The position numbers and the translations under genes were made by a program. Shown in pieces: positions 48,791-60,354 of a stretch of 64,000 nucleotides of DNA (position 1 is its first letter; each line of letters begins with the position of its first letter). The stretch lies in the NCBI GenBank assembly GCA_024220525.1, contig JAMYWO010000155.1, positions 17,102 to 81,101 on the forward strand, in the 5' to 3' direction. The stretch comes from Cochliopodium minus (taxonomy: Eukaryota > Discosea > Himatismenida > Cochliopodiidae). The notes below the pieces were generated by a model that saw only the letters and a list, made by a program, of their open reading frames with translations, did no database searches and was not told the DNA's origin.

Positions 48791-49696
48791 TTAATTAGGA
48801 GATAAAAGAGTTATTTTTGTATACGGATTGATTGTGGAAACAAAATGAAAAAAAGTATCTTGATTGATTTTCGGAAGCTGAAACGTTTGTACTTTATTTA
48901 TGTCGAGAATTTTAACAGTGAACTCCTTTTCAAATGGTTTGAGCTTTATTAAAAGAACGTATCCAGTTTTACCAATATCAAAATCAGTATTATTTTGAAC
49001 AATTCCATCCAAATAGTAATATCCTTTGTGATCTTTGGAGAAAAGAAAAAAAAATTAAAAAAAAATTTAAAAAAAAATATTAAAAAATTCTTGCAAGTAA
49101 CAGACGTTCCTTTTTCTTCTGCAATAAAACTTTCCCAGAAAAAATCATGTTCAATAGCAAACCCTACCCCCAAATATCCAAACTGATCTATTTTTAGTTT
49201 CCATACATATTCTCTCGCTTCTTCTTTGTTCATATATTCTTTTTTAACTAAGATTCTTTTTCTTTCTTGGCAAGTACAAATTCCTTTCAAACTTTTGATT
49301 GTCTTTGAGTTGTTCGATACTTCAATAAATTCTGTTTTTGGAATCCAATTGAATTCATGATTATCTTTGAAAATCTCTTTCCATCTATTTGAAAGAAAGA
49401 AGAGATAATCAATGATTTTATTTAGATTTTTATGATTTTTTTTATTCAAAATTTAAATTTTTTTTTTTGATCATAAATTCATAGAGGTAATAATGAGTTT
49501 ATCTATTTACTTTTTATCTAATTGATCTGTTGGTAAATAATCGAAATATATTTGGAATTTTGTTTTCCAAATCAAATCCAAACAACTTATTTCATAAATC
49601 CTTTTATTTATTCTTGAGAAGCAATTATGAGAACTCAAATCAAGAAATCTGAAGATATGAGAAACACAATTCTTATCAAGCTTTTTCCAAATTCAT
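48791..49696 (-). pseudogene. F-box / SPRY-like paralogue, copy 2
   Basis: Same three-exon plan as copy 1 and near identical in the F-box exon (DKNCVSHIFRFLDLSSHN). The ATG at 49696 is followed by one extra A compared with copies 1 and 3, in GGAAAAAGC, which shifts the frame after five codons to an early stop. The rest is intact: NRWKEIFKDNHEFNWIPKT, WKLKIDQFGYLGVGFAIEHD, and DFDIGKTGYVLLIKLKPFEK to a proper stop. It is therefore either a very young pseudogene, a gene with another start, or a homopolymer base error. Of the three copies it is the closest to functional. Confidence 0.6.
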
Positions 49697-49837
49697 TTTT
49701 TTTTAATTTATTTATTTTTAATTAAACAAATTATTTTTTCTTAAGAATTAAGAAACATTTTATCAAAATTTTTTCTTGAAACAATTTTAATCAAATTTCC
49801 GAGGATCAATTTTTTTTTTTTTTAATGAGGAGTTAAA

Positions 49838-50904
49838 GAGTTATTTTCGTTCCATAATTCAATGTAACAAAAAATGAAATAAGAATCCACAGCAACGTTT
49901 GGAATTTCAAAAGAACGTTCTTGTTTGTTGTCAAAATAGTTACAGTATAAATTTTTCGAAAGGTTTAAGTTTTATCATCAAAGTGTAACCTGTTATTCCA
50001 ATGTTGAAATCTGTGGCGTGTTCTTTCAATTTTCCTTCGAAATAGTATCCATTATGATCTAAAAAATGATTATTTAATATTAATTTTAAAAATCTAAAAT
50101 AAAGTTAATTAATGTTTCAAAAATTTATTTAAAAAATAATGAATGAAGCAATAAAAGAGATGTTCAAATATAACAAAAGGTTTAATAATTTGTTAGTAAA
50201 AGATTGATATTACAAATTTAAACTCAATTTATTAAAAGAAATTTAAAAGTAAATTAAAAAAAATTTTAATTTATTTAAAAAGTATTACAACAAATGGAAG
50301 TATCTTGTCTAATGGCAATCTTCAGTATTCCAGTCATATTCCCTTCTTTAGCAAAACCAACACCCAAATACTTAAAAACATCTACTTTAGTTTCAAACGA
50401 GTTCTCCAGCTTGTTCTTTTATCGAATATCTTTTTGATCAAAATTCTGACTTTTTCAAAGCAGCTTGAAAAATTCTGTTGTTTGAACTCTAATGTTCTCG
50501 AGTTGTTTGAGAATGAGTCGATCTGTTTTTGAATCCATTTATGTGAATAATTCATTTTGAAAATCTCTTTCCATCTAACGAGTTTTGAATCAATTGTGAA
50601 TTTTTACAGTAAAATTATTTTTCAGTGAAATATAAACAATAAATTTTTATTTTTAAAAGTGAAGTTATTTTTGAACGGAGGATAATTTAAATGAAGGCAA
50701 AATGAGTTTATCTATTTACTTTTTATCTGATTGATCTGTTGGTAAATAATTGAAATATATCTGATATTTTGTTTTCCATATCAAATCCAAACAACTTATT
50801 TCATAGATCCTTTTATTTATTCTCGAAAATGAATTATGAGAACTCAAATCAAGAAATCTGAAGATATGAGAAATACTATTCTTATCAAGCTTTTCCAAAT
50901 TCAT
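49838..50904 (-). pseudogene. F-box / SPRY-like paralogue, copy 3
   Basis: The F-box exon (50716-50904) is intact: MNLEKLDKNSISHIFRFLDL. Exon 2 (about 50290-50580) reads RWKEIFKMNYSHKWIQKQ and VGFAKEGNMTG but changes frame inside. The last exon reads NGYYFEGKLKEHATDFNIG and LMIKLKPFEKF, and then shifts frame twice before the expected end. At least three lesions, so this copy is decaying. Domain order is as in copies 1 and 2. Confidence 0.7.
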
Positions 50905-51276
50905 TTTTTTTTTTATTTAATAAATTATTTTTTTTTTTTTTTATTTGAAATATTTTTTATTTAAAAAAAAAAAATAAATTGTTCTGTTCCAATTATTTGT
51001 TTTTTCATTTTTTAATTATTTATTTTTTGTTTTTTAATTATTTGTTTTTTGTTTTTTGTTTTTGTTTTTTAATTTTATTTTTATTTTTATTATTTCTTTA
51101 AATAATTTTTATTTATTTATTTCTTTAAATAATTTTTATTTATTTTTTTGTTAATTGTTTTTTTTACCAAAATTTTTTTTTTTTTTCATTTTTGACAATG
51201 AAAACATTTATTTTTTTTCAATAATAAAAGAATTTTATTTCAACAAAAATAATTTAAAAAAAAAGATAGTTTGTTT
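50905..51276. other. intergenic low-complexity spacer
   Basis: About 370 bp made mainly of TTTTTGTTTTTTATT-type runs between F-box copy 3 and the stop of the MFS gene. No gene or RNA is recognised. Confidence 0.6.
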
Positions 51277-53022
51277 TTATTTCAGAGTGGAGTAACTGGC
51301 AGAAAATTGATTTTTGGGAACATCACTGGAGTAGTCGTTGATTTCGAGAGGAGGGGTGACGACAATGGGTTTGAGGCGTTGGAAAATAAAAATGTGGAAA
51401 ATACATGCCAAAATCAAAATCCCTTGCATAATCTAAAAATAAGCAAATAAATAAAATCAAAATAATAAAAAAATTCAAATAATTAAAAAAAATAATAAAA
51501 TGAAAAATAAAATAAAATAAATAAATTATAAATATTTAAAATGTTAAAAAAAAAATTGAATTAAATTGAAAATAAAATAAATATTAAAAATATTAAAAAA
51601 GATAAAAGATTTAAAAATTTAAATATAAAATAATTAAAATAAAATAAAAATAAATAAAAAATAAACTGAAAAATATATAATTAAAATAAATAAAAAGATG
51701 ATGTACCATCCATACTGCGTTATAATCTACGTATTGAGAGATTGTGCTTGACAAAATGGGACCTCCTATTCTGGCAAGGGAAGACACACTACTGAAAGCT
51801 CCCATTTTGAGCCCTTGTGTAGTTTGAGGAATAACTGATCAAAAGGAGTTTGAAAAAAAAATTAAAAAAAGAAATATTAAAAAAAAAAAAACAAAAAACA
51901 AAAAATAAAAAATAAAAATGATTGATAAAAATTTAAAAATAAAATGAATAAAAAAATAAAATACAGAAATAAAAAAAAAAATAAAAAAATAAAATGAAAT
52001 AATAAAAAAATAATTTTAAAAAATAAAATGAAATAATAATTGAAATAAAAAAAAAACAATTTTAAAAATAATAATTAAATAATAATAAAAAATAATTAAA
52101 AGAAAAATGAATTAAAAAAAATTAATTATTTCTTGCCTTTAGAAAATATGGAGACAATGAGAGCAGAAGCGGGAGAGTATCCGAAGGCGATGAAAGCCAT
52201 TCCGAACCACATTCTGTATTGAGAAAGATCTGGGTCTCTTATCAACAAGCTGAACCCGATGAACATCACAAAGATAGATCCTTTTTCAAAAATAAAAATA
52301 AAAATAAAAATAAAAATAATAAAATAAAAGATTAAAATGAAGATTGAAATAAAAAATGTAAAATAAAATCAAATTAAAAATAAAAATGTGAGAAAAAATT
52401 AAAAATAATGACAATAAAATAAAGCAATAAAAAATAAATATAAAATTAAAGATTAAAATAATAAAAAAAGATTAAAATGAAAGAAAAATAAAATATGATA
52501 ATGCAAGAAAAATGAATAACTAAAATAAAATAAAAAATAAAAATAATTAAAAATATTGTAAAAAAAAAAAAATGAAAAGTAATCAATAAAAAATATTAAA
52601 TTTTCAAGATGTATAAAAAATAAAAAATAAAAAAATTTCCAAGATAAAATTAAAAATAATTAAAAAAAAAATTACAAAAATAATGATAATAAAAAATAAA
52701 TAAAAAATAAAAATAAAAAATAAAATAATTAAAAAAAAATAAAAAAAAAAAAAGATTGATAAAATAAAAATAATTATTTTTTTTACCAATATTCAAAATA
52801 CGATTGTCAATTTTTAATACACGGTCCAAAACGACAAGAAAAACAAAAGCAATAACACAAACCACTCCAAGCCCCGTGTACAGAATACCATTGTCAAAAA
52901 CGGTGTAATGAAACAGATGTTTGGTGAACGGCGTCGTCACTGTTTCGAATGTTGCCAAACACAAAACGTTAACGAAATTTAGCAAAATGCATGACAAAAA
53001 TGGTATCTTTGGGTAATCAACT
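51277..53022 (-). CDS. MFS transporter, MFSD8/CLN7-like (5' partial)
   Basis: Exons on the complement read DYPKIPFLSCILLNFVNVLCLATFE, FDNGILYTGLGVVCVIAFVFL (TM helices), SIFVMFIGFSLLI, RMWFGMAFIAFGYSPASALI, KMGAFSSVSSLARIGGPIL (the helix 10-like motif of SPX-MFS/MFSD8 transporters), YNAVWMV and ILILACIFHIFIFQRLKP, ending YSTLK. Family members sit in lysosomal or other endomembranes. The first visible exon begins with an acceptor at about 53022, so the N-terminal helices belong upstream. Directly upstream lies the satellite and an N, then unrelated repeat sequence; the missing exons are probably lost in an assembly gap. Confidence 0.8.
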
Positions 53023-53035
53023 TAAAAAGAAATTA

Positions 53036-53116
53036 TTTATTGTTTATTTTATTTATTTTATTTATTTTATTTATTTTATTTATTTTATTTATTTTATTTA
53101 TTTTATTTATTTTATT
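53036..53116. repeat. TTTATTTTA satellite beside an assembly gap
   Basis: About nine copies of the same 9-bp unit as at 1-135, ending at an N at 53117, the only ambiguous base in the window. The true array length is unknown. Confidence 0.95.
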
Positions 53117-53117
53117 N

Positions 53118-53268
53118 TTTTGTGAGAATTTAATCTGCGCCATATAATTTGGATCAATTTTTATATCTCAACATAAGATACTATATAATTGATCCGAATA
53201 ATCATATTATCATTTGTATATGTTGATTAATATTGATCCTTTATCGATCATTTTTACTAACAAATTTT
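53118..53268 (-). repeat. dispersed ~150-bp repeat, copy B
   Basis: Reverse-complement match of copy A at 45140-45306, from GAGAATTTAATCTGCGCC to TTACTAACAAATTTT, with a short indel and few substitutions. One side of the match runs right up to the N, so it may be longer. Confidence 0.85.
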
Positions 53269-53354
53269 CAATTGATTATTCTGACGATGATAAATAGATC
53301 TATTCTTGATTTTAATTGGTGTATTGGTCCATAATAAAAATATATATTTTTTTA

Positions 53355-53649
53355 ATGGGAGATCATTTAAATTCTCTCATTGATTATGTGCCAAAAATTA
53401 CCATCATCTGCATATCCAGTCAATACAGCCTCAATAAAAGTAAGGGGTTTAATCCCGCCTCTGGTTGAAATAAATCTCATTTTTTTTTTAATTTTTTTTT
53501 GTGGTGATGTGAAAGATTTGGATTATCCTTTGTCCAAAGATCTTTTCTTTTTGAAAAGTTTTGAGTTCAAAGCCAAAAAAAAAAAAATGAAAGAGTTACA
53601 AAAGATTCCTTTATCAAAAAAGAAAAAAAAAAAGAAAGAAAAAATTTGA
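53355..53649 (+). CDS. putative small Lys-rich protein
   Basis: ATG 53355 opens MGDHLNSLIDYVPKITIICI. A donor GTAAGG near 53439 and an acceptor GTGAAAG before 53515 would join to LDYPLSKDLFFLKSFEFKA, ending in a poly-Lys tail. The joined product is about 75 residues. I do not recognise a family. Codon composition is mildly richer in G/C than the spacer. It is convergent with the cathepsin gene (stop at 53816). It could be a fragment of a larger gene disturbed by the nearby assembly joint. Confidence 0.3.
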
Positions 53650-53815
53650 AATGTTTAATTCTTTTGTAAAAAAAAATAGGTTCATTTTTAATAGGCCTTT
53701 TGTGAAAATTTTATGAAAGCCAATTTCTAAAATTTCAAATTTTTTTTCGTTTTTAAAAGAAATAATAATTTTTTTTTTTGTTTTTTTTTTTGAATGTTTC
53801 AGAAAGGAGTTCTGT

Positions 53816-55804
53816 TTAAAGAGCCTTCCCCTTGATGGTAGTGACAACTTGAGCCATTCCACACATGTCCTTTCCGTATTCCAAAAGAATGTATCCTATA
53901 AAATATAAAATAAAAATGTTAAGAAAAATTAAATTGGATTTTATTTATAATTTATAATTAATAGGAATAATATTATAGATATTTAGATTTTTTTTTTGAT
54001 CTGAAAAAACAGAAATATATTGAAATTTTGTTGTGAATTATGAATTATCAATATCTTTGATTTAAAAAAAAATTGAATAGAAAAAAAATTTCATTGAATA
54101 GAAAATGTGTTTCTTATTACCTTTCAATCCCCAAGATTCTCCCCAAGAGTTTCTTACGATCCATGCATCAACACCATCTGATTTGGTATATCCAACAAGT
54201 TGAACGCAATGATCGATTTGTTTGTCACAAGTTTTGAGAACTCCCCCGTTGTAAAATTGCCATGAGGATGCATCAACACAAATGGATACTGAAAATAAAA
54301 AATAATTGGAAAATTAATTTTTTTTTTTTTTGAGTGAGAAAAAAAAATGGAAGGGACATCAAAAAAAGCAAAATTAATAATTATAAATTAATTTTTTTTC
54401 GGAGATAGGAAAAAAAGAGAAATCTTACAAGGACCTAAATTATTTTTGAGAAGAAAGGAATTAGTTAATATAGGAATAGTATTTGATATGTTATATGTGA
54501 AATCTGAAAAAAGGAATTAGATCTCGGGAGATATAGTTTCGAAAGGATATTTTATAATTTTTTTTAATGATGGATATAAGATGATATAAGTTTATAATCA
54601 ATGATAGTGAATATATATGATATATTTTTGATAAATTAAATTTGATGTTAAAATTCCTACCAGTTGTTCCAATGAAATTTTTCATAGTTTTCTCATCTTT
54701 ATCCTTGGTGACATAATTCCATGATTCTACCTTTGCTTCAATGTCATCTTTCTTGAATTTACATTGTCCATCCTTTGCAGTGTAAGGATAACTATCGACG
54801 GAATCCTGACCACCTGCAGACATAATATATTCGTAAGCGACATAAGTCCATCCTCCATTACAACCATAAGCCTTGGTATCACAGTCTACGATTTGTTGGA
54901 CAGATAAGAGATGAGGCTTTGCTCCAGTGTTCTTCTCGAGGAAATTCATAGATTCGATTTCTTCAGTTGCAGAAAATGCCCAGCTATTATGAAAAAAGAA
55001 AATATGATGAGAAAAATCTTTTTATTTGATTGTTCTATCTATCTTCAATATATCACATCTATATCTTTTTTTCATCGAAAATAAAATATATTTTTTTTTT
55101 TACCATGATCCACATTGTCTGTTCGTTTTTTTTTTTATTGGTCAAGAGATATATTGGTTAAAATATCCTATAAATAGTAAGGTTTCAAAAAACGAAACTT
55201 ACCCTTGATTTTTGACTGGTGTAATGCATGATACTATTCAAAAAAGCCAAAGTTAATACAAATGAAAAAATTTAAGTGAGAATAAAAGACTATTAAAGGG
55301 ATGATTGGAATCAAATTAAAAGGATAATGTTTCGGGCGATATAAGATATATATTAAGATCAAAAAGTTATTTATGCAACATACCTCCATTTACCAAACCA
55401 TCTTTTCTCCAATCCCATTCTTCAGGTAATTTGACACCTGTATAATTTGTCTTCAATACTGATGATTCAGAGATATCAGGAATAGGTCTTTTTGGCATGA
55501 GATATAAATGTGAAAATTCTGATGGTGTCAAATCTGAAAATACAGTTATTCCAAAATTGTTTCCTCCTTTGGATTCCAAATTCATCTTTGCAATCCTTTT
55601 AAGATTTTTCTTGAATACAGAAAATCTCATTTCCTCCTCTTCAACTGATTTATATGCTTTCTTATGTTTCAATTTGAATGAATTGAATTGGGTTTTAGCA
55701 ATCTTTGTCAAAAATTCCTCCTTTCTTGAATCGTTTTTCTCTGTGGCACTCGCTATATAAACCAAAAACATCAATGCCACTATAAAGATTGTATTCTTCA
55801 ACAT
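53816..55804 (-). CDS. papain-family (cathepsin L-like) cysteine protease
   Basis: Start 55804 gives a signal peptide (MLKNTIFIVALMFLVYIASA), an I29-type propeptide with an ERFNIN-like helix (EMRFSVFKKNLKRIAKMN) and GITVFSDLTPSEF, then the mature protease. Joined exons give PVKNQG-QCGSC-WAFSATE, so the oxyanion Gln and catalytic Cys depend on the 15-nt exon at 55104-55118. CNGG, catalytic His in QIDHCVQLVGY and Asn in IVRNSWGESWG are present. Length of about 320 residues is normal. Lysosomal or secreted digestive protease. Several exons are tiny (31 nt at 55203-55233, 15 nt at 55104-55118), which would make automated models miss the active site. Confidence 0.95.
55104..55118 (-). other. 15-nt exon encoding the protease active-site motif
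   Basis: On the complement, CAG precedes ACAATGTGGATCATG and GTAAAA follows. Its phase exactly bridges ...AATCAAGG and CTGGGCATTT to give NQGQCGSCWAF, which cannot be formed without it. Confidence 0.93.
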
Positions 55805-56411
55805 CCTCCCTATTCTCTTCTCAATTTTATTTTTTTTTTTTTAAAGGAAAAAATCAAAGGAACATAGAAGAGCGCAAAAAAAAAAATTTAAAAAGCAAAA
55901 TAATATATTCAAGATCAAAACTGGAATCAAAAACCCCTTTATATAAAGCTTCATTTCTATTGTTTTTTTGTTTCACTAACGGTAAATTCAATATAAAGAA
56001 CTGAGAAAAAATTGTGTCAAAATTATAATTTTTTTTTGTCTTTTGGCAGCATAAATAAAATAAAAAAAATAAAAATAAGATATCAAAAACAAACAAAATG
56101 AAATATGAAATTCCTTTCTTCAATTTTGAACCATTCTATTTTTTTTCATTTCATCTTCAATATCACCTTTATATATAATCCAAATGGTGGATTTTATGGA
56201 ATTTCTTTGATGATATTTATATATATCAGAAATCTCGAGATTATATTTGATTATCTTTTAGATTAGAATCAAATAAACATATCTTTGATAGCTGAATAGT
56301 TACTTATTTATGCTTTCTTTTTTTTTGATTGATAGATTTCACTATGATATAAAAATTCAAAAAAAAAAAAATTTGTTTCAAATTCCATTGCATACACTTT
56401 TGTATTTTTGA
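55805..56411. promoter_or_regulatory. divergent intergenic region, cathepsin / CWF19L
   Basis: About 600 bp containing both promoters. A TTTATATAAAG element (near 55941) lies about 135 bp upstream of the protease ATG and could be a TATA box; this is a composition-prone guess. No other gene is seen. Confidence 0.4.
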
Positions 56412-58330
56412 ATGAAAAGAGAAAAAGAGAAGAAAGATAAAAAGAAGAAAAAAAAAGATAAGAAGAAAAAAGAGAAAAAAAGAAAATCAAAGAAAGAAGA
56501 TAGATGGGTTGAAAAAACATCAGAAACAGAAAATATACAAAGAGAGGATTGGATGTTAAAACCTGCTCCAAAAAAAGAGGAGAAAATAATCGAAGAAGAA
56601 AAGCCAATAGAAGAAGAGAAGAAAGAAAATAGTAAGATCATTCAAACAGGAATTAAACCTCCAACATTACCAATGATTGGTGATGGTGGATTGAGTTGGA
56701 GAAAGAAGGCACAAGAAAATCTTCAAAGAAAAGCATTAGAAGAAGGAAGAGATTACAAAGAATTGGCAATAGGTAAAAAAAATAAAAGATTATAATAAAT
56801 TATTGCATATTTTTTCGTGAAATGTCAGTATTTATCCTTAATATCGATATATAATTCATTGATTCGTTAATATTTCTTTATATTTCCAATCAATAGAACA
56901 TTCAGAACTTCTTGGAAAGGAATATGAAGAAGAAAGAAGGAACAAGATAGAAAATAAAAACAATAATCAACCCATTGAAAGAAAAAAAATAGATCCTTAT
57001 GAAAATGTACAAGTCCCAGAAGAATATAAACAATGGTCGATGAGCAAATTGATGGCTCATCAATTAAAAGCAAATATGAACAAAGATAACAAATTGTTGA
57101 TGATAATAAACAAAGAAATAGAAAGGAGAAAAAATCCAGAGAAAGAAGATGAGAAAGATGATGAGGTGATAGTCTTGCCTGAATTGGATATCAATGGAAT
57201 GCCTATCTTTCTCAATAAAACACCTGGAAATAATCAAATGAACGAAGAATTGAGGAAAATGGTGGAGGAAGAAAAGCTGAACAAGGGATCTCTCGATTAT
57301 GCAACCAAGGACGGAATGAAATTAGCCAAGAATATGAATTATAAGCACACAGATAATTTGGAGGACCAATATGACAAGATTGGGGAAATTGATTCAGAAC
57401 CATCGAGCAAAAGCAAGAAGAGGAAGCAGATGCAACAAAAGGAAGAGCCCACAGAGGAAGAGAATCTGAGGAAAAAAGCGATCAACACTCATCATGCTCT
57501 CGAGAAGATAATGGAGAGTTGCTACAGATGCATGGATACTTCCAAAAAGTTTCAAAGACATCTTGTCCTCTCCATTTCCAACTTTTGTTATCTTTCTTTG
57601 CCACACAACCAACCTTTTGTCAACTATAATTGTTACATCGTTCCAATCAGCCATGTTTCTTCCCTTCTTGAATGTGACGAGGATGTCATCACTGAAATCA
57701 CCAACTTTAAGAAATGTCTCATTCGTATGTTTGAGAGTATTGGTCAACGTCCTGTTTTCATTGAAACTTGCAAAGAAGTAACTAATGGAAAGAATCACAC
57801 TTTCATAGAAGTTGTTCCATTAAAAGAAGGTAGATTATTTTAAAAAATAATTTCATTTGTTTTGATTTTATTTTTTTTTTAAACTTATTTATTAATTTTG
57901 TTTTTTTTTAATTAATTTTTTTAAATTCAATTTTATTTTTTTTTTAAAAAAAACAAAAGATCTTTTCTATGATGTTCCTTTTTATTTCAAAAAAGCTCTT
58001 TATGAATCAGAGGAGGTTCTCAACAAGTGGCAAGCCGAAAACAAAAAGTTGGTGGACACCAAAGAGAAGAAACTTGCAAACTCCATCCCTAAAGGTTTCC
58101 CCTATTTTCACGTCGAGTTCACAGAGAAAGGGGTTGGAGGATATTGTCATTTGATTGAATCTCAATCCAGTTTTCAACATTACTTTGGACGGGAGGTTTT
58201 GGGAGGCATTTTGGAGAAAGATTCTCACACTTGGAGAAACCCTCCTTCTCATAGTCATAACCAACAGTTGGAAAGAGTTGAAAAGTTTCGAAAGTTGTGG
58301 GATAATTATGATTGGACCAAGCAGTTGTGA
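56412..58330 (+). CDS. CWF19-like spliceosome/debranching cofactor (CWF19L2-type)
   Basis: Three exons join in phase (56412 to about 56772, about 56897-57829, about 57960-58330). A basic Lys/Glu-rich N-terminus is followed by a conserved segment (IGDGGLSWRKKAQENLQRKA). CwfJ C-terminal domain 1 (CYRCMDTSKKFQRHLVLSIS, YNCYIVPISHVSSLLECDE) has HIT-like features, and C-terminal domain 2 has KGFPYFHVEF, GGYCHLIE, FGREVLGGIL and ending NYDWTKQL. In yeasts and animals these proteins join the post-catalytic spliceosome and assist lariat debranching. Fits a genome with very many introns. Nuclear. Confidence 0.94.
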
Positions 58331-58674
58331 ATTCTTTGTGTTTTTTATTTATTTTTTTTTTGATTGTTCTTTTTACTTGTAAAATAAAGCTATTTGTTAC
58401 TGAAACACATATGTTTGATTTTTCTATTATGTTTTCAATCATTCAATCCCAAATCTGATTCTTTCCAAGAAGATAACACTTTGAAGAATATGAAGAAAAA
58501 TTATTAAATAAAAAAAAATGAGGATAATCAAACAAAAGAAAAATCTTTTTGACAATAAAAAGTTTTATTTTAATCGATTTTCATTCTATAAATCATATTG
58601 TAATGTAATTTCAACCCAAACTTATTCTTCTATATAATTTATATCACAAAATTATTCAATAAAAGAAAATAAAT

Positions 58675-60263
58675 TTGGATGCATTCATCCTCAAAAAAGA
58701 AGAGAAGGAATTGTTTGATATCTTACAAAAAGTGAAAGATGAATATAAATTGGATATAGTATTGAGAGCAACAGGAGGATGGTGCAGAGATAAACTGTTG
58801 GGAAAAGAATCAAAAGATATCGATATAACAATAGAAAACATGGACGGAAAAACCTACTGTAAATATGTGGAAAAGTACCACAAAAAAAGATCTTTAACCA
58901 ACAAATTTTTTGTGATAAAAAAACAATCAGAAAAGTCAAAACATTTAGAAACTGCCACAACCAAAATATTAGGTTATGACATTGATTTTGTTAATTTGAG
59001 AACAGAAACTTATACTGAAGACAGCAGAATACCAATAATTGTAAATTAAAAAAAAAAATAGTTTTATTTAAAAAAAAATTTTAAAAATATTTTTTTGAAT
59101 TTGGAATTCAACTTTTTTTATTATTTTCTTTTAGAAATATGGAACTCCTAAAGAAGATGCAATGAGAAGAGATTTCACAGTGAACTCTTTGTTTTACAAC
59201 TTAACTACTAAAAAGATCGAAGATCTGACAGAAATGGGACTAGAAGATTTGCAAAAAAAATTAATTAGGACTCCCATAGACCCTTCCATAACATTCATAG
59301 ACGATCCCCTAAGAATACTGAGGGCTGTCCGATTTTCTAATCAATTAAATTTTGATTATGATCAAAAAATAATAGATAATTTAATTAATAATCATTCTAA
59401 TATTATCAACAAACTTAAAACAAAGGTTAGCAGGGAAAGAATTCATATAGAGTTTAACAAGATTCTAGGTTTTGATTCTTCTAGTTTTTTGGGTGCTTTT
59501 CGAGATATTTTGCGTTTTAAACTTTTTGAAACCATTTTCATGGATGACACTTCGAAGAATGCTTTGTCTTTTAATCCTCTTAATTTATTTTGGATATCTA
59601 ATTGCGAAAAGTTGAAATTTTTTGTTTTTAAAAAATTTATTTATATTTTTTATTTTTAAAAATATAAATAGGATAATAGAAGATTTGAATAGTTCTGTCA
59701 GTAAAGAAGATATTATTGGACTGAGATTGGCTTTTATTTCTCTTCCAATTTTGTTTAAAGATTTTAAACAAGTTGGCGAAGAAGATATAAAAGGATTCAT
59801 AACGCTACTGAAACATTCCCTAAAGTTTCCTCACGATCTCTCTAAGAACATCAAACATTTTTTGTTTTCAGTCAACACTGCTTTGGGATTCTATGAAAAT
59901 ATCCCTCAAGCTAAAAACTTTGACAGAAAGGATATAATAAACATTTCACATTGGCTTAGAGGATCTCCCAAAGATTATAAAACTGTTTTGAAAGTTGCTC
60001 AATTGGTCATAGAAAAAGGAAACTTAACTTCTCATTCCAATTTTTACCATTCTTTTCTTAACAAAATAGAAAATGAGATCAATATTCCCTCTGTTTTGTC
60101 TTTGAACCCCTTCTTTGATGGACATCAGATTTCTTCTTTTACAGGAGCTGCTGGTAAAGATCTTGGTGAGGCGGTGAAAGATGCTTTTGAGTGGCAGCTC
60201 ATTAATCCTTCTCTTGACAAATCTCAACTTGAAATTTATCTTAAACAAAAGTTTTACAAATAA
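58675..60263 (+). CDS. CCA-adding tRNA nucleotidyltransferase
   Basis: Three visible exons. Motif A is ATGGWCRDKLLGKESKDIDI with the two metal Asp residues. Then AMRRDFTVNSLFYNL (motif B region), DPLRILRAVRFSNQLNF (motif D-like) and a helical C-terminal body with HWLRGSPKDYKTV. This class II nucleotidyltransferase adds CCA to tRNA 3' ends, matching the tRNA-Gly gene here, which lacks encoded CCA. No in-frame ATG stands before 58675, where the frame merely passes a TTG, and an AG-type acceptor (AAAAG) occurs just before 58666. The true start is probably in a short upstream exon I cannot place, perhaps including a mitochondrial targeting sequence. Confidence 0.92.
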
Positions 60264-60354
60264 ATAAAAATAGTATTGACAATCAATCAAATTTCTTTGT
60301 TGGTTTGTTATTAAATTATCAAAATAATTAAAAAAAATTGAAACCATAAAAAAA

